From: Pseudomonadota bacterium
GTDB lineage: Bacteria > Pseudomonadota > Gammaproteobacteria > Pseudomonadales > Moraxellaceae
DNA length: 56,341 nt
Direction of reading: 5' to 3'
NCBI GenBank assembly: GCA_023393635.1
Contig: JAEWKT010000029.1
Span: 1-56,341 of the forward strand
In this document: one piece after another, positions 16,763 to 25,960 of the stretch
Numbering within the stretch: position 1 is the first letter of the stretch
Layout: the number at the start of each line of letters is the position of its first letter
Position numbers and translations under genes: made by a program
Notes under the pieces: generated by a model
The model's database searches: none
Told to the model about the DNA's origin: nothing
What the model saw: only the letters and a program-made list of their open reading frames with translations

Positions 16763-18268
16763 TTACGGCTCATCTGCTGTATTTTTGGGCATTAATAAGC
16801 TTTCATTTAACTTTTGCCATGCTTTGGTTTCATTTTTGCTCACACCGCCAAGCACATTGATGGCAGCCCGTAAACGTGCATAACTTAAATCAGCACCCAA
16901 AATAGCCATGGATTCCATCACGGGCGTACTGCTGGTTGAGCCTGCAATGGCCACAAAAAAGGCAGGCATAAAATCACGCAGCTTAATGTCCATCTGCTGG
17001 GCAAGCGTCATCAGCGTCTGACTAATGCTGTCTTTATTCCATACCATCAAGCTCTCTAGTCGCCATAATGCCAACTGCAAACTCATGCGCACTTGTTCAT
17101 CAGATAGTTTTTTACTGACAAACGCCTCAGGATTAATTTTTGGTAAGCCTGTAAAAAAGAATCCAGCCCAGTCAATGGCATCAGATAGGGTGTTAATTCG
17201 TGGTTGAATGGCCGCTGTGATTTGCTCTAATTGTTCACGGTTGCCGCGCCATGCCAAAATTTTATCCAGTAGTTGCGCAGGCGTTAAAGCTTTAATCCAT
17301 TGACCATTGAGCCAGTTCAACTTTTCAACATCAAAAATTGGCCCACCTAAAGACACGCGCGAGATATCAAAATTGGCAATCATGTCGTTTAAGCTAAATT
17401 GTTCACGCTCATCGGGCATAGACCAACCCATACGACCCAAATAATTAAGTAAAGCTTCGGGCAACACGCCAATATCGCGATAATAGGTAATGCTGGTTGG
17501 ATTTTTACGTTTTGATAACTTGGATTTATCAGGGTTACGCAATAGCGGCATGTGGCATAGCACAGGCATATCCCAGCCAAAATATTGATACAGTAATTGA
17601 TGCTTGGGTGCAGACGGTAGCCATTCTTCACCGCGGATCACATGAGTAATTTGCATTAAATGGTCATCAACCACGTTGGCAAGGTGATAAGTCGGCATGC
17701 CATCGGCTTTAAGCAATACCTGCATGTCTACTTGTTGCCAGGGAATTTCAATATTGCCGCGTAGCATGTCATTAATTTGGCAAATGCCATCTTCTGGAAC
17801 TTTCATGCGAATCACATAAGATTCACCCGCAGCCAGGCGTTGCTGTATGTCTTGTTCAGTCAGCTTTAAACCACGGCCATCGTATTTTGGCGTTTCACCG
17901 CGCGCTTGTTGTTCAATGCGCATTTGATCTAATTCTTCGCTGGTGGCAAAACAATAAAATGCATGGCCTTTTTCAACCAGATCTAAAGCATATTGTTTAT
18001 AAATACCCATGCGTTCACTTTGACGATACGGGGCATGCGGGCCACCAATATCTGGCCCCTCAGACCAGCTTAAACCCAGCCAGCGCAGAGAATTCAAAAT
18101 CATTTGTTCTGATTCAGGGGTTGAGCGCGTTTGGTCAGTGTCTTCTATTCTTAAAATAAACTCACCACCATGTTGCTTGGCAAAGCATAAATTAAATAAA
18201 GCAATATAAGCAGTACCCACATGTGGAAAACCAGTAGGCGAAGGAGCAATACGCGTGCGGACAGTCAT
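16763..18268 (-). CDS. gltX: Glutamate-tRNA ligase
   Basis: A 501-residue class I aminoacyl-tRNA synthetase that charges tRNA-Glu. The HIGH-type motif appears as PSPTGFPHVGTAY and the KMSKS-type motif as DKSKLSKRK; an anticodon-binding helical domain follows from about 330. The ATG at 18268 gives MTVRTRIAPSPTG, the usual start; a TTG at 18274 is in frame but has no support. Its own substrate tRNA-Glu lies downstream on the same strand with tRNA-Ala between (the ligase stops 57 bp before tRNA-Ala). It is divergent from rsmH. Confidence 0.96.
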   Translation of the reverse strand: MTVRTRIAPSPTGFPHVGTAYIALFNLCFAKQHGGEFILRIEDTDQTRSTPESEQMILNSLRWLGLSWSEGPDIGGPHAPYRQSERMGIYKQYALDLVEKGHAFYCFATSEELDQMRIEQQARGETPKYDGRGLKLTEQDIQQRLAAGESYVIRMKVPEDGICQINDMLRGNIEIPWQQVDMQVLLKADGMPTYHLANVVDDHLMQITHVIRGEEWLPSAPKHQLLYQYFGWDMPVLCHMPLLRNPDKSKLSKRKNPTSITYYRDIGVLPEALLNYLGRMGWSMPDEREQFSLNDMIANFDISRVSLGGPIFDVEKLNWLNGQWIKALTPAQLLDKILAWRGNREQLEQITAAIQPRINTLSDAIDWAGFFFTGLPKINPEAFVSKKLSDEQVRMSLQLALWRLESLMVWNKDSISQTLMTLAQQMDIKLRDFMPAFFVAIAGSTSSTPVMESMAILGADLSYARLRAAINVLGGVSKNETKAWQKLNESLLMPKNTADEP

Positions 18269-18538
18269 GATCAAGCTATAAGAAACTGGAAATTAGGCCA
18301 GATTATAGCTTAAAAAAATATTAGATGAGGGATTAGCCATGACTTAGCCACGTTATGACTGGCATTTACAAGGTAAGCCCCCTAAAATGAGCAAACAATG
18401 GGCAATTCGCATAACAAGATATGACTATCTTGCTGTGTGCTACAAAAAGTTGCTTTGCGTGATGATTGCGTCGCATGATAATGTGCAGCGTTTCGCGGTT
18501 ATATTTTTTTAAGCTGTATTCTTTTAAAGTGCTCTTGT

Positions 18539-19447
18539 ATGTCACATGTCTCGGTATTGCTGGATGAAACGATTGATGCGTTGCTTGGTGGACGCAGCAG
18601 TGGCATCTTTGTGGATGCTACATTTGGCCGTGGCGGGCATACATCAGCGTTATTGAAACGTCTGGATGCCAACGCGCAAGTCATTGCTTTTGATAAAGAC
18701 CCGCAGGCCCAGGCAGAGGGCGCAAGCCTGCAAGCGCAAGATGCGCGCCTGACTATGGTGCATGCCAGTTTTGCTGATTTAATAACCGAATTGGCCAAGC
18801 TGGGAATGTCTCAGGTTGATGGCGTCATGGCCGACCTTGGCGTATCTTCCCCGCAATTAGATGAAGCATCGCGTGGCTTTAGCTTTATGCATGATGGCCC
18901 TTTAGACATGCGCATGGACAACAGTAAAGGACCAACGGCTGCCGAGTGGCTACAAGATATTGAAGAAGAAGATCTGGCCAACGTACTGTTTCAATATGGC
19001 GAAGAACGCTACAGCCGTCGTATTGCCAAAGCCATTAAAAATGCTGGTTTTATTGAAACCACAGGACAGTTGGCGCAGATTGTCAAAGAAGCCCATCCAA
19101 AATGGGAGAAGCATAAACATCCAGCAACACGGAGCTTTCAGGCCATCCGCATTGCCATTAACCATGAGTTAGATGATTTAAACGAATTTTTGCCACAAGC
19201 AGTACAAGTATTAAAGCCACAAGGACGTTTGGCAGTGATTAGTTTTCACTCACTGGAAGACCGTGCGGTAAAGCAGTTTATTCAGCAGCAGTCGTCCTTA
19301 TCAGAACAACAAGCGTGGTTGCCAAATCAACAGGATGAGCGCACGCTAAAAAAAATAGCGCGGATTGCGCCCAGTGAGCAAGAAGTTAAAGATAATCCGC
19401 GCGCACGTAGTGCCTGGCTGCGTGTGGCTGCGCGGTTGGAGCAGTGA
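18539..19447 (+). CDS. rsmH: 16S rRNA (cytosine-1402-N4)-methyltransferase RsmH
   Basis: A 302-residue SAM-dependent methyltransferase that modifies the ribosomal decoding site. It shows the SAM motif FVDATFGRGGHTSALL near 25-40, GVMADLGVSSPQLDEASRGF, and the C-terminal RLAVISFHSLEDRAVKQF. It opens the dcw cluster; mraZ, which precedes it in many bacteria, is absent from the 270 bp upstream. The stop overlaps an in-frame GTG of ftsL, and ftsL's ATG follows 2 bp later. Confidence 0.95.
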   Translation: MSHVSVLLDETIDALLGGRSSGIFVDATFGRGGHTSALLKRLDANAQVIAFDKDPQAQAEGASLQAQDARLTMVHASFADLITELAKLGMSQVDGVMADLGVSSPQLDEASRGFSFMHDGPLDMRMDNSKGPTAAEWLQDIEEEDLANVLFQYGEERYSRRIAKAIKNAGFIETTGQLAQIVKEAHPKWEKHKHPATRSFQAIRIAINHELDDLNEFLPQAVQVLKPQGRLAVISFHSLEDRAVKQFIQQQSSLSEQQAWLPNQQDERTLKKIARIAPSEQEVKDNPRARSAWLRVAARLEQ

Positions 19448-19449
19448 TC

Positions 19450-19764
19450 ATGGCTGGCCGTATTGCCAATTCTCCCTTAAAAGGCTATGTGTTACCTGTG
19501 CTGCTGGCTATATTGCTGGTCAGCAGTGCAATGGGTGTGGCGCATCAGGTGTTTTTGTACCGTGAAGAATTTAAGCAGCTTCAAACTGTCAGGCAACAAC
19601 GCGAGCAGCTTGATGTCGAGTGGGGGCAGTTGCTGATTGAACAGCAAACCTTTGGCTCTACCCCGCAAATTGGTAGCCGTGCGGTGATGTCATTGCGCAT
19701 GTATTCTCCGCCCCCTGCTCAAACCGTGGTGTTAACAACGCCGTCTTTGTCTGTAGGCTTGTAA
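19450..19764 (+). CDS. ftsL: Cell division protein FtsL
   Basis: A 104-residue bitopic membrane protein of the divisome. It has a short cytoplasmic tail, one membrane span (about 11-32), then a periplasmic coiled coil (about 40-65) that pairs with FtsB and FtsQ. GGAG lies 8 nt before the ATG at 19450, so it is chosen over the GTG at 19444, which would sit only 2 nt from it. Sequence is poorly conserved in the family; size, topology and place between rsmH and ftsI decide the call. Confidence 0.9.
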   Translation: MAGRIANSPLKGYVLPVLLAILLVSSAMGVAHQVFLYREEFKQLQTVRQQREQLDVEWGQLLIEQQTFGSTPQIGSRAVMSLRMYSPPPAQTVVLTTPSLSVGL

Positions 19765-19768
19765 TACC

Positions 19769-21601
19769 ATGAAAAAACCAAATTTGAGTAAACTTCAAAA
19801 AAAACGCAGCAAAACACCATCAGTTTCCAAAAAGCCCAGTCTGGCCGTTGATCTGTGGCGGTTTAAGTTATTGTGGATAGTTGTTGCGGTGTTTTTTGTG
19901 ATTCTCGTGTTGCGTGCCTTTTATGTTCAGGTGCTCAATCATCAGTTTTTACAAGAAAAAGCCGATGCCATGATTTTGCGCACTGATACGCTCAAAGCAA
20001 CGCGTGGTGTGATTAGTGATCGCAATGGTGTGCCACTGGCGATCAGCACGCCCATGGTCAATTTATGGATTGATCCCAAAGAGTATTATGAAGCCCTTAC
20101 TGAGCATCAAGAAGCGGTTAAAAAGCTAGCGCAAGATCCAACCAATGCGCGGCTTAAGCGGCAACTGGCTAAAACCAATTTTGATTTAGAAGCTCTTGCT
20201 GATGCCATTGGTGAAGATCGAAAAAAAATTAAAGATGAAGTGCAGCGCAAGAAAAAATCTCGTTATATTGTCTTAAAACGTCAAGTGCCACCACCGACTG
20301 CCAAAGTCATACTCAGCCGTAAGTTTCAATCGGTTTATCCTGAAAACGACTTTAAACGCTACTATCCGCAAGCACAGCCCAATGCCCAGATTATTGGTTT
20401 AACCAATCGTAACGGCATTGGTGTGGAAGGTTTAGAGATGTCGTGGAACAAACTGCTCGCAGGTGAAGATGGTAAAAAACGGGTGATGCGTGATCGGCGT
20501 GGTAACCGCATTAAAGATGTAGAACTGATTAAAGCAGAAACCCCAGGTAAAAATATTGCGCTCAGTATTGACTCGCGTTTGCAATACATTATGTACCGTG
20601 AGCTGACCGCTGCGGGCATTGCCAATAATGCGCGCTCTGCAACAGGGGTGGCAGTGGATGTTAAAACAGGTGAAATACTGGCCATGACCAGTTGGCCGTC
20701 CTTTAACCCGAATGATCCCTTAGGCTTAACCAACAAGGACGCCATGCGTAATCGCGCGGCGATTGATATGTTTGAGCCAGGTTCTACCATGAAGCCCATA
20801 TCCATGATGGCGGCACTGGAAACGGGTAAATGGCAGGTTAATAGCACGGTAAGCACCCATCCAGGCAGCATGATGATTGGCAATCACCGTATTAGTGATA
20901 CGCATAATTACGGCCTACTCGACATGCGCGGAATTATTGTGAAGTCTTCTAACGTGGGCATTGCCAAGGTTGCATTGTCTTTACCTTATAGTACTATGCC
21001 GACCTTTTTTAAACGCTTGGGTTATGGCCAGCGCACGGCAGTCCATTTTCCTGGTGAAAGCCCTGGTCTTATTCTGCCCTCAAAGCTATGGAATATCTCT
21101 GAAGTCGCCACCATGTCCTATGGCTATAGTTTAAATGCGACTGCCATGCAGGTTGCGCAAGCGTATACCGTCATTGCCAATCATGGCATGTTTCATCCTT
21201 TAAGCCTTAAAAAACTTGAGCAGGCACCCAAAGGCGAGCAGCTTATTGATGCCAATATCGCAGATGAAGTGTTAAGTATGATGGAAGGCGTGGTTGCGCC
21301 AGGGGGAACAGCTACCCGTGCGCAAGTGCCAGGTTACAGGGTGGCAGGTAAAACAGGAACAGCCCGTAAACTGGTCAATGGCCGCTATTCAACCAGTGAG
21401 TATCGGGCATTGTTTTCAGGGATTGCCCCTGTGAGTGATCCACGCATTGCCATGGTGATTGTAGTGGAAAATCCAGTCACCAAATACGGTGGTTTGGCTG
21501 CTGCGCCTGCATTTAGTAAAATTATGCAAGAATCATTGCGCTTGTTAAATGTGCCGCTGGATAAGCCGCTGGATGTGTCGCCAACTGAAAAAGTATCCTA
21601 G
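19769..21601 (+). CDS. ftsI: Septal peptidoglycan transpeptidase FtsI (PBP3)
   Basis: A 610-residue class B penicillin-binding protein. After a basic N-terminus comes one membrane span (about 28-52), a PBP dimer domain (RGVISDRNGVPLAIS), then the transpeptidase domain. The active-site motifs are FEPGSTMKP (SxxK, Ser near 332), KSSN (SxN, near 392) and AGKTGTARK (KTG, near 525). It crosslinks septal peptidoglycan with FtsW. It starts 4 bp after ftsL and lies 34 bp before murE, in one dcw operon. It is the usual target of beta-lactams such as aztreonam. Confidence 0.96.
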   Translation: MKKPNLSKLQKKRSKTPSVSKKPSLAVDLWRFKLLWIVVAVFFVILVLRAFYVQVLNHQFLQEKADAMILRTDTLKATRGVISDRNGVPLAISTPMVNLWIDPKEYYEALTEHQEAVKKLAQDPTNARLKRQLAKTNFDLEALADAIGEDRKKIKDEVQRKKKSRYIVLKRQVPPPTAKVILSRKFQSVYPENDFKRYYPQAQPNAQIIGLTNRNGIGVEGLEMSWNKLLAGEDGKKRVMRDRRGNRIKDVELIKAETPGKNIALSIDSRLQYIMYRELTAAGIANNARSATGVAVDVKTGEILAMTSWPSFNPNDPLGLTNKDAMRNRAAIDMFEPGSTMKPISMMAALETGKWQVNSTVSTHPGSMMIGNHRISDTHNYGLLDMRGIIVKSSNVGIAKVALSLPYSTMPTFFKRLGYGQRTAVHFPGESPGLILPSKLWNISEVATMSYGYSLNATAMQVAQAYTVIANHGMFHPLSLKKLEQAPKGEQLIDANIADEVLSMMEGVVAPGGTATRAQVPGYRVAGKTGTARKLVNGRYSTSEYRALFSGIAPVSDPRIAMVIVVENPVTKYGGLAAAPAFSKIMQESLRLLNVPLDKPLDVSPTEKVS

Positions 21602-21635
21602 CCACTCACTCGCCCCTAAAGAGTATTGACATATC

Positions 21636-23165
21636 ATGAGTATGAATTTAGTTGCGCTATGGCCAGAACAAGCCGACATAAATTTGCCGACTGAACCCAT
21701 TCATCAGCTAAGCCTTGATAGCCGACAAGTAAACACAGGCGATGTGTTTTTTGCGCTGCAGGGTAGCCATGTGCAGGCGGCTCAAATGAGGGATCTTGTG
21801 CAATCTGCGTTGGCACAAGGGGCAGTGGCTGTATTTACAGAAATTGCTTTAACAGGTTTTGAGCAGCAACCTGTGTTTTATTGTCCTGATTTAAGGCAGT
21901 GGATTGGTGTGCTAGCACAACGCTTGCTGCAAGCCCAGGCGGCACAACCTTTACCGTGTATTGCAGCGGTTACGGGTACCAATGGAAAAACCACCATTAG
22001 CCGTTTGCTGGCTGAGTTGCTTTATTTAAATGGTGCAGCCAGTGCGGTGATGGGCACCACAGGGAATGGGATATTACCCCACATCGAACCGTCTACCCAT
22101 ACCACGGTTGATGCAATTCAATTACAACAGCAACTTTATGATTTTGCAAAACATGGTGCGCAGTATGTGTGTCTGGAAGCCAGCTCACATGGGTTGGATC
22201 AAGGACGCCTAAGCGGCACACCCATATCAGTGGCTATTTTTAGTAATTTAACCCGCGATCATTTGGATTATCACGGCACATTACAAAATTATGCGCAAGC
22301 CAAAGCCAGGTTGTTTGCCTTTCCTCATATCAAACACGCCATTTTAAACCAGGACGACCCTGCGTGGATTACCATGCAGCAGGCTTTAAATAATAAATTT
22401 CAGGGCGAAATTAATGACCAGCCAACCGTTTGGACTTACTCCTTGCAAAATTCCCAAGCTGATTTTTATGTGCAGCAGGTTGAATACACGCTGGCAGGCG
22501 CTTTATTAAAAATCAGCACACCGCTTGGTGCGATGACGCTACAAAGTCCACTATTAGGCCACTTTAATGTTTCTAATATGCTAGCAGTAATTGCAGCTGC
22601 CATGGCACTGGGTATGACGATTGCTCAAATTCAGCAATGCGTCCCTCAATTGCAAGGTGCACCAGGGCGGATGCAGGTGATTGAGGATCAATCACGCTTG
22701 TTTGTGGTGGATTACGCCCACACGCCTGATGCACTGACGCAAGTATTAACCAGTTTAAAGTATCATGTGGCGTCACCAGCCAAGCTATGGGTCGTATTTG
22801 GTTGTGGCGGTGATCGTGATCGCGGCAAACGTCCTTTGATGACTCAAGCTGCGTTGGCATTGGCGGATCATGTCCTACTCACTGCAGATAACCCGCGGAG
22901 TGAGCCTGTTGAGCAAATTCTGGCAGATATGATGCATGGTGTGCAGCCTGAGCAACAGGCAAAACTAGCCGTACAGCCTGATAGGCGTTTAGCCATTGCT
23001 GCAGTGGTCAAATATGCACAAGCACAGGATATTGTGGTGATTGCAGGCAAGGGTCATGAAGATTATCAGGAAATTGAGGGTGTTCGGCACTGGTTTGATG
23101 ACGTGGTAGAACTTAAAGCCGCATTAAGTGCAAAACAACCGCCGCCTCATAGTTATCCTGCCTAA
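21636..23165 (+). CDS. murE: UDP-MurNAc-tripeptide synthetase MurE
   Basis: A 509-residue Mur ligase adding the third stem-peptide residue to UDP-MurNAc-L-Ala-D-Glu. The P-loop is VTGTNGKTT (near 113-121), and the catalytic SHGLDQGRL region follows. The diaminopimelate-recognition motif DNPRSEP (near 419) marks it as the meso-A2pm-adding type. The C-terminal GKGHEDYQ motif is intact. The ATG is at 21636 or 21642 (MSM-NLV). It sits between ftsI and murF in the dcw operon. Confidence 0.95.
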   Translation: MSMNLVALWPEQADINLPTEPIHQLSLDSRQVNTGDVFFALQGSHVQAAQMRDLVQSALAQGAVAVFTEIALTGFEQQPVFYCPDLRQWIGVLAQRLLQAQAAQPLPCIAAVTGTNGKTTISRLLAELLYLNGAASAVMGTTGNGILPHIEPSTHTTVDAIQLQQQLYDFAKHGAQYVCLEASSHGLDQGRLSGTPISVAIFSNLTRDHLDYHGTLQNYAQAKARLFAFPHIKHAILNQDDPAWITMQQALNNKFQGEINDQPTVWTYSLQNSQADFYVQQVEYTLAGALLKISTPLGAMTLQSPLLGHFNVSNMLAVIAAAMALGMTIAQIQQCVPQLQGAPGRMQVIEDQSRLFVVDYAHTPDALTQVLTSLKYHVASPAKLWVVFGCGGDRDRGKRPLMTQAALALADHVLLTADNPRSEPVEQILADMMHGVQPEQQAKLAVQPDRRLAIAAVVKYAQAQDIVVIAGKGHEDYQEIEGVRHWFDDVVELKAALSAKQPPPHSYPA

Positions 23166-23200
23166 TGGATGAGCCATTTTAGAATGATAATGAGTACAGC

Positions 23201-24634
23201 ATGAGTCCTATAACCGACCTAAAACCTGATCTTAGCCCCAGCCCATTTGTACCCTGGCAAAGTGAACAATTGGTACAAGCAACTCAAGGGCAATGGCTTA
23301 ATTTAAACCAGCCATGTCAGTTTGCCCGAGTCATCAGCGACACGCGTCAAGTACAGCCCCATGATGTTTTTTTGGCTTTGACAGGCGAGCGTTTTGACGG
23401 GCATGATTTTGCCCAGCAAGCGATTCGTGCGGGTGCGGGTGCATTAATTGTTAGCCGCCCACTGGATGACTTGGATATACCGCAGCTGGTGGTTGACGAT
23501 ACTCGTTTGGCATTAGGGCATTTGGGTGCCTATCGCAGGCAACAAAATTCCCAGCTCACCGTTTTTGCGCTAACAGGTAGCAGTGGCAAAACTACCGTCA
23601 AAGAAATGTTGGGTAGTATTTTAAGCCAGCTTGCTCCCACGTTGGTGACACGCGGTAACCTCAATAACGATTTAGGCGTGCCCATGATGTTGCTAGAGTT
23701 ACTGCCTGAGCATCAGTATGCAGTCATGGAACTTGGTGCCAACCATGTGGGTGAAATTGACTACACCTCCAATATGGTACAGCCGCAAGTGGCTGGGGTA
23801 CTTAATATTGGCACCGCACATATGGGTGAGTTTGGTGGTCGTATTGGTATTGCCAATGCCAAGTCGGAAATTTTTAATCACCTGCAAAGCGATGGCGTAG
23901 CCGTTGTGCCTGCCAGCGGAGAGTTTAGTGATGTGGTGCAGCAGGCCGCAGCTAAGCATAAAACCATTTCCTTTGGTGGCGGTGGGGATGTGTATGCTGA
24001 AAATATTCAGATGCATGCCAGTTGCAGTCGTTTTGAGCTAGTCAGTCCGCAAGGCCGCATTGCCATTTCCTTGCCGTTTGCAGGGGCGCATAATATTGAT
24101 AACGCACTGGCAGCCGCAAGTTTTGCCTTGGCAGTGAATGTGCCGTTGCAGCAGATTGCACAGGGTTTGGGCAGTGCAGTTGGGGCGCAAGGTCGCTTGA
24201 ATTTTAAACAGCAGGGCAACTGGCTAATTATTGATGATACTTATAATGCCAATCCCCATGCCATGCGTGCAGCAGCACAGGTATTAGCAGCACAAAGTGG
24301 TTGTAAAATTATGGTGATGGGTGATATTGGCGAGCTGGGTGATGCTGCGGCACAAGAACACTTTTTATTGGGACAAGATATTGCCCAACTGCCCATTGAT
24401 GCAATTTTTGCTGTGGGCGAGTATGCCCAGCACACCATTAACGGCGCACGCAGCCAAACCACTAGTGTGCCCGCCTATGCCTTTAGTAATAAAGCGGATT
24501 TGCTTCAACAGCTAAAACATTTTTTACGTCAATTAACACCATCTACAGCCAGTTTATTATTTAAAGGGTCACGCTATACCAAAATGGAAAGCCTGATTGC
24601 CGAACTGCTTACTGATTCGGGGGAGAACGCATAA
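23201..24634 (+). CDS. murF: UDP-MurNAc-tripeptide-D-Ala-D-Ala ligase MurF
   Basis: A 477-residue Mur ligase that adds D-Ala-D-Ala to UDP-MurNAc-tripeptide, completing the pentapeptide. It has the Mur N-terminal domain (residues about 20-110), P-loop LTGSSGKTTVKEML, the VMELGANHVGEIDYT block, and the DDTYNANPHAMRAA motif. Its stop overlaps the mraY start by one base (TAATG), so the two are likely translated in tandem. Confidence 0.95.
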   Translation: MSPITDLKPDLSPSPFVPWQSEQLVQATQGQWLNLNQPCQFARVISDTRQVQPHDVFLALTGERFDGHDFAQQAIRAGAGALIVSRPLDDLDIPQLVVDDTRLALGHLGAYRRQQNSQLTVFALTGSSGKTTVKEMLGSILSQLAPTLVTRGNLNNDLGVPMMLLELLPEHQYAVMELGANHVGEIDYTSNMVQPQVAGVLNIGTAHMGEFGGRIGIANAKSEIFNHLQSDGVAVVPASGEFSDVVQQAAAKHKTISFGGGGDVYAENIQMHASCSRFELVSPQGRIAISLPFAGAHNIDNALAAASFALAVNVPLQQIAQGLGSAVGAQGRLNFKQQGNWLIIDDTYNANPHAMRAAAQVLAAQSGCKIMVMGDIGELGDAAAQEHFLLGQDIAQLPIDAIFAVGEYAQHTINGARSQTTSVPAYAFSNKADLLQQLKHFLRQLTPSTASLLFKGSRYTKMESLIAELLTDSGENA

Positions 24635-25752
24635 TGCTACTATGGCTATCAGAGCAACTGGCTGCATATGTCAGTTGGTTCCAGGTATTTCGTTATTTAA
24701 CCTTGCGTGCATTGCTTAGTGTGTTAACCGCGCTGGGCATTGGCTTATTGGTTGGGCCAATGATGATTCGCAAGCTGCGCGCACTAAAATACGGGCAATC
24801 GGTGAGCAATTTTGCCCCAGAAAACCATGCAGTTAAAATGGGAACGCCTACCATGGGTGGTTTACTCATTTTAATTAGTATTGGTATTAGTACCTTGCTG
24901 TGGTCAGATTTAAGCAACCCTTATGTGTGGATTGTACTGGGGGTGATGCTGGTATTTGGTGCGGTTGGCTGGGCGGATGACTGGATTAAAATTCGCTATA
25001 AAGACAATAAAGGCTTGCCAGCACGTAAAAAGTTTTTTTGGACTTCCGTGGCATCACTGGGTGCAGGGATTGCCTTATATATCATTGCAGCGCAGCAAGT
25101 AAATCCATTACATAGTATTGGCATGATTGACTTGTTAGTGCCATTTTTTAAAAATCTAAGTTTGCCATTTTCAGCAGTACCTTATGGCTTAGCCTTTATT
25201 GCCTTTACTTATTTAGTCATTAATGGTGCCAGTAATGCAGTGAACTTAACCGATGGCCTGGATGGCTTGGCAATTATGCCCGTGGTCATGGTTGCAGCGG
25301 CTTTAGGGGTGTTTGCCTATTTATCAGGTGATGTGCGCTTTGCCGATTATCTACATATTCCCTATGTGGCTTACTCTAGTGAGTTAGTGGTTATTTGTAG
25401 TGCCATGGTGGGTGCAGGTTTGGCATTTTTATGGTTTAACGCTCATCCTGCAGAAATATTTATGGGCGATGTGGGCGCATTGGCTTTAGGGGCAATGTTA
25501 GGCACGATTGCAGTCATGGTACGGCAGGAAATTGTATTTGCCATTATGGGGGGCGTATTTGTGATGGAAGCTGTGTCAGTATTTCTACAAATTGGCTCAC
25601 TCCGTATGCGACAAAAACGTGTTTTCTTAATGGCTCCTTTACATCATCATTATGAAAAACAAGGCTGGAAAGAAACCCAAGTGGTGATTCGGTTTTGGAT
25701 TATTACCATTATTTTGGTGGTGGTTGGATTAATGACTTTAAAATTGCGTTAG
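24634..25752 (+). CDS. mraY: Phospho-N-acetylmuramoyl-pentapeptide transferase MraY
   Basis: A 372-residue polytopic inner membrane enzyme that moves phospho-MurNAc-pentapeptide onto undecaprenyl phosphate, giving lipid I. About ten membrane spans are visible. Catalytic and binding motifs are GWADDWIKI (Asp pair), NLTDGLDGLA, the Asp in MGDVGAL, and the late APLHHHYEKQGWKE histidine motif. It is the last gene of this dcw segment and is followed by a strong terminator; murG, murC, ddl, ftsQAZ are not in the window. Confidence 0.96.
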   Translation: MLLWLSEQLAAYVSWFQVFRYLTLRALLSVLTALGIGLLVGPMMIRKLRALKYGQSVSNFAPENHAVKMGTPTMGGLLILISIGISTLLWSDLSNPYVWIVLGVMLVFGAVGWADDWIKIRYKDNKGLPARKKFFWTSVASLGAGIALYIIAAQQVNPLHSIGMIDLLVPFFKNLSLPFSAVPYGLAFIAFTYLVINGASNAVNLTDGLDGLAIMPVVMVAAALGVFAYLSGDVRFADYLHIPYVAYSSELVVICSAMVGAGLAFLWFNAHPAEIFMGDVGALALGAMLGTIAVMVRQEIVFAIMGGVFVMEAVSVFLQIGSLRMRQKRVFLMAPLHHHYEKQGWKETQVVIRFWIITIILVVVGLMTLKLR

Positions 25753-25795
25753 AAAAAATACTAAAAAATTGAAGAAAATAATGTAATTGAGATTT

Positions 25796-25827
25796 TAAAA
25801 AGAGCTGGCCAGTCCAGCTTTTTTTAT
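25796..25827 (+). terminator. Terminator after mraY
   Basis: AGCTGG (25803-25808), a 5-nt loop and CCAGCT (25814-25819), extended by A/T pairs, run into seven T's. It closes the rsmH-mraY operon 44 bp past the stop. Confidence 0.88.
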
Positions 25828-25960
25828 TACCTACACTCAAATATCAGCCAATAAATAGCCCAGTAACACCAACTTTAATCTATACAATTGAATCGAAAGG
25901 CAGTTTTTTAGGTGTTGCTGTCTTACAATAGGATTTTTATTTAATGTAGCCTAATTTACC

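Noticed and set aside
16605..16883. Plus-strand open frame over the tRNA-Ala gene
   Set aside because: It is an antisense reading of tRNA-Ala and the end of gltX.
18415..18432. Perfect hairpin CAAGATA-TGAC-TATCTTG between gltX and rsmH
   Set aside because: No T-run and no known operator match; short A/T-rich palindromes like this occur by chance.
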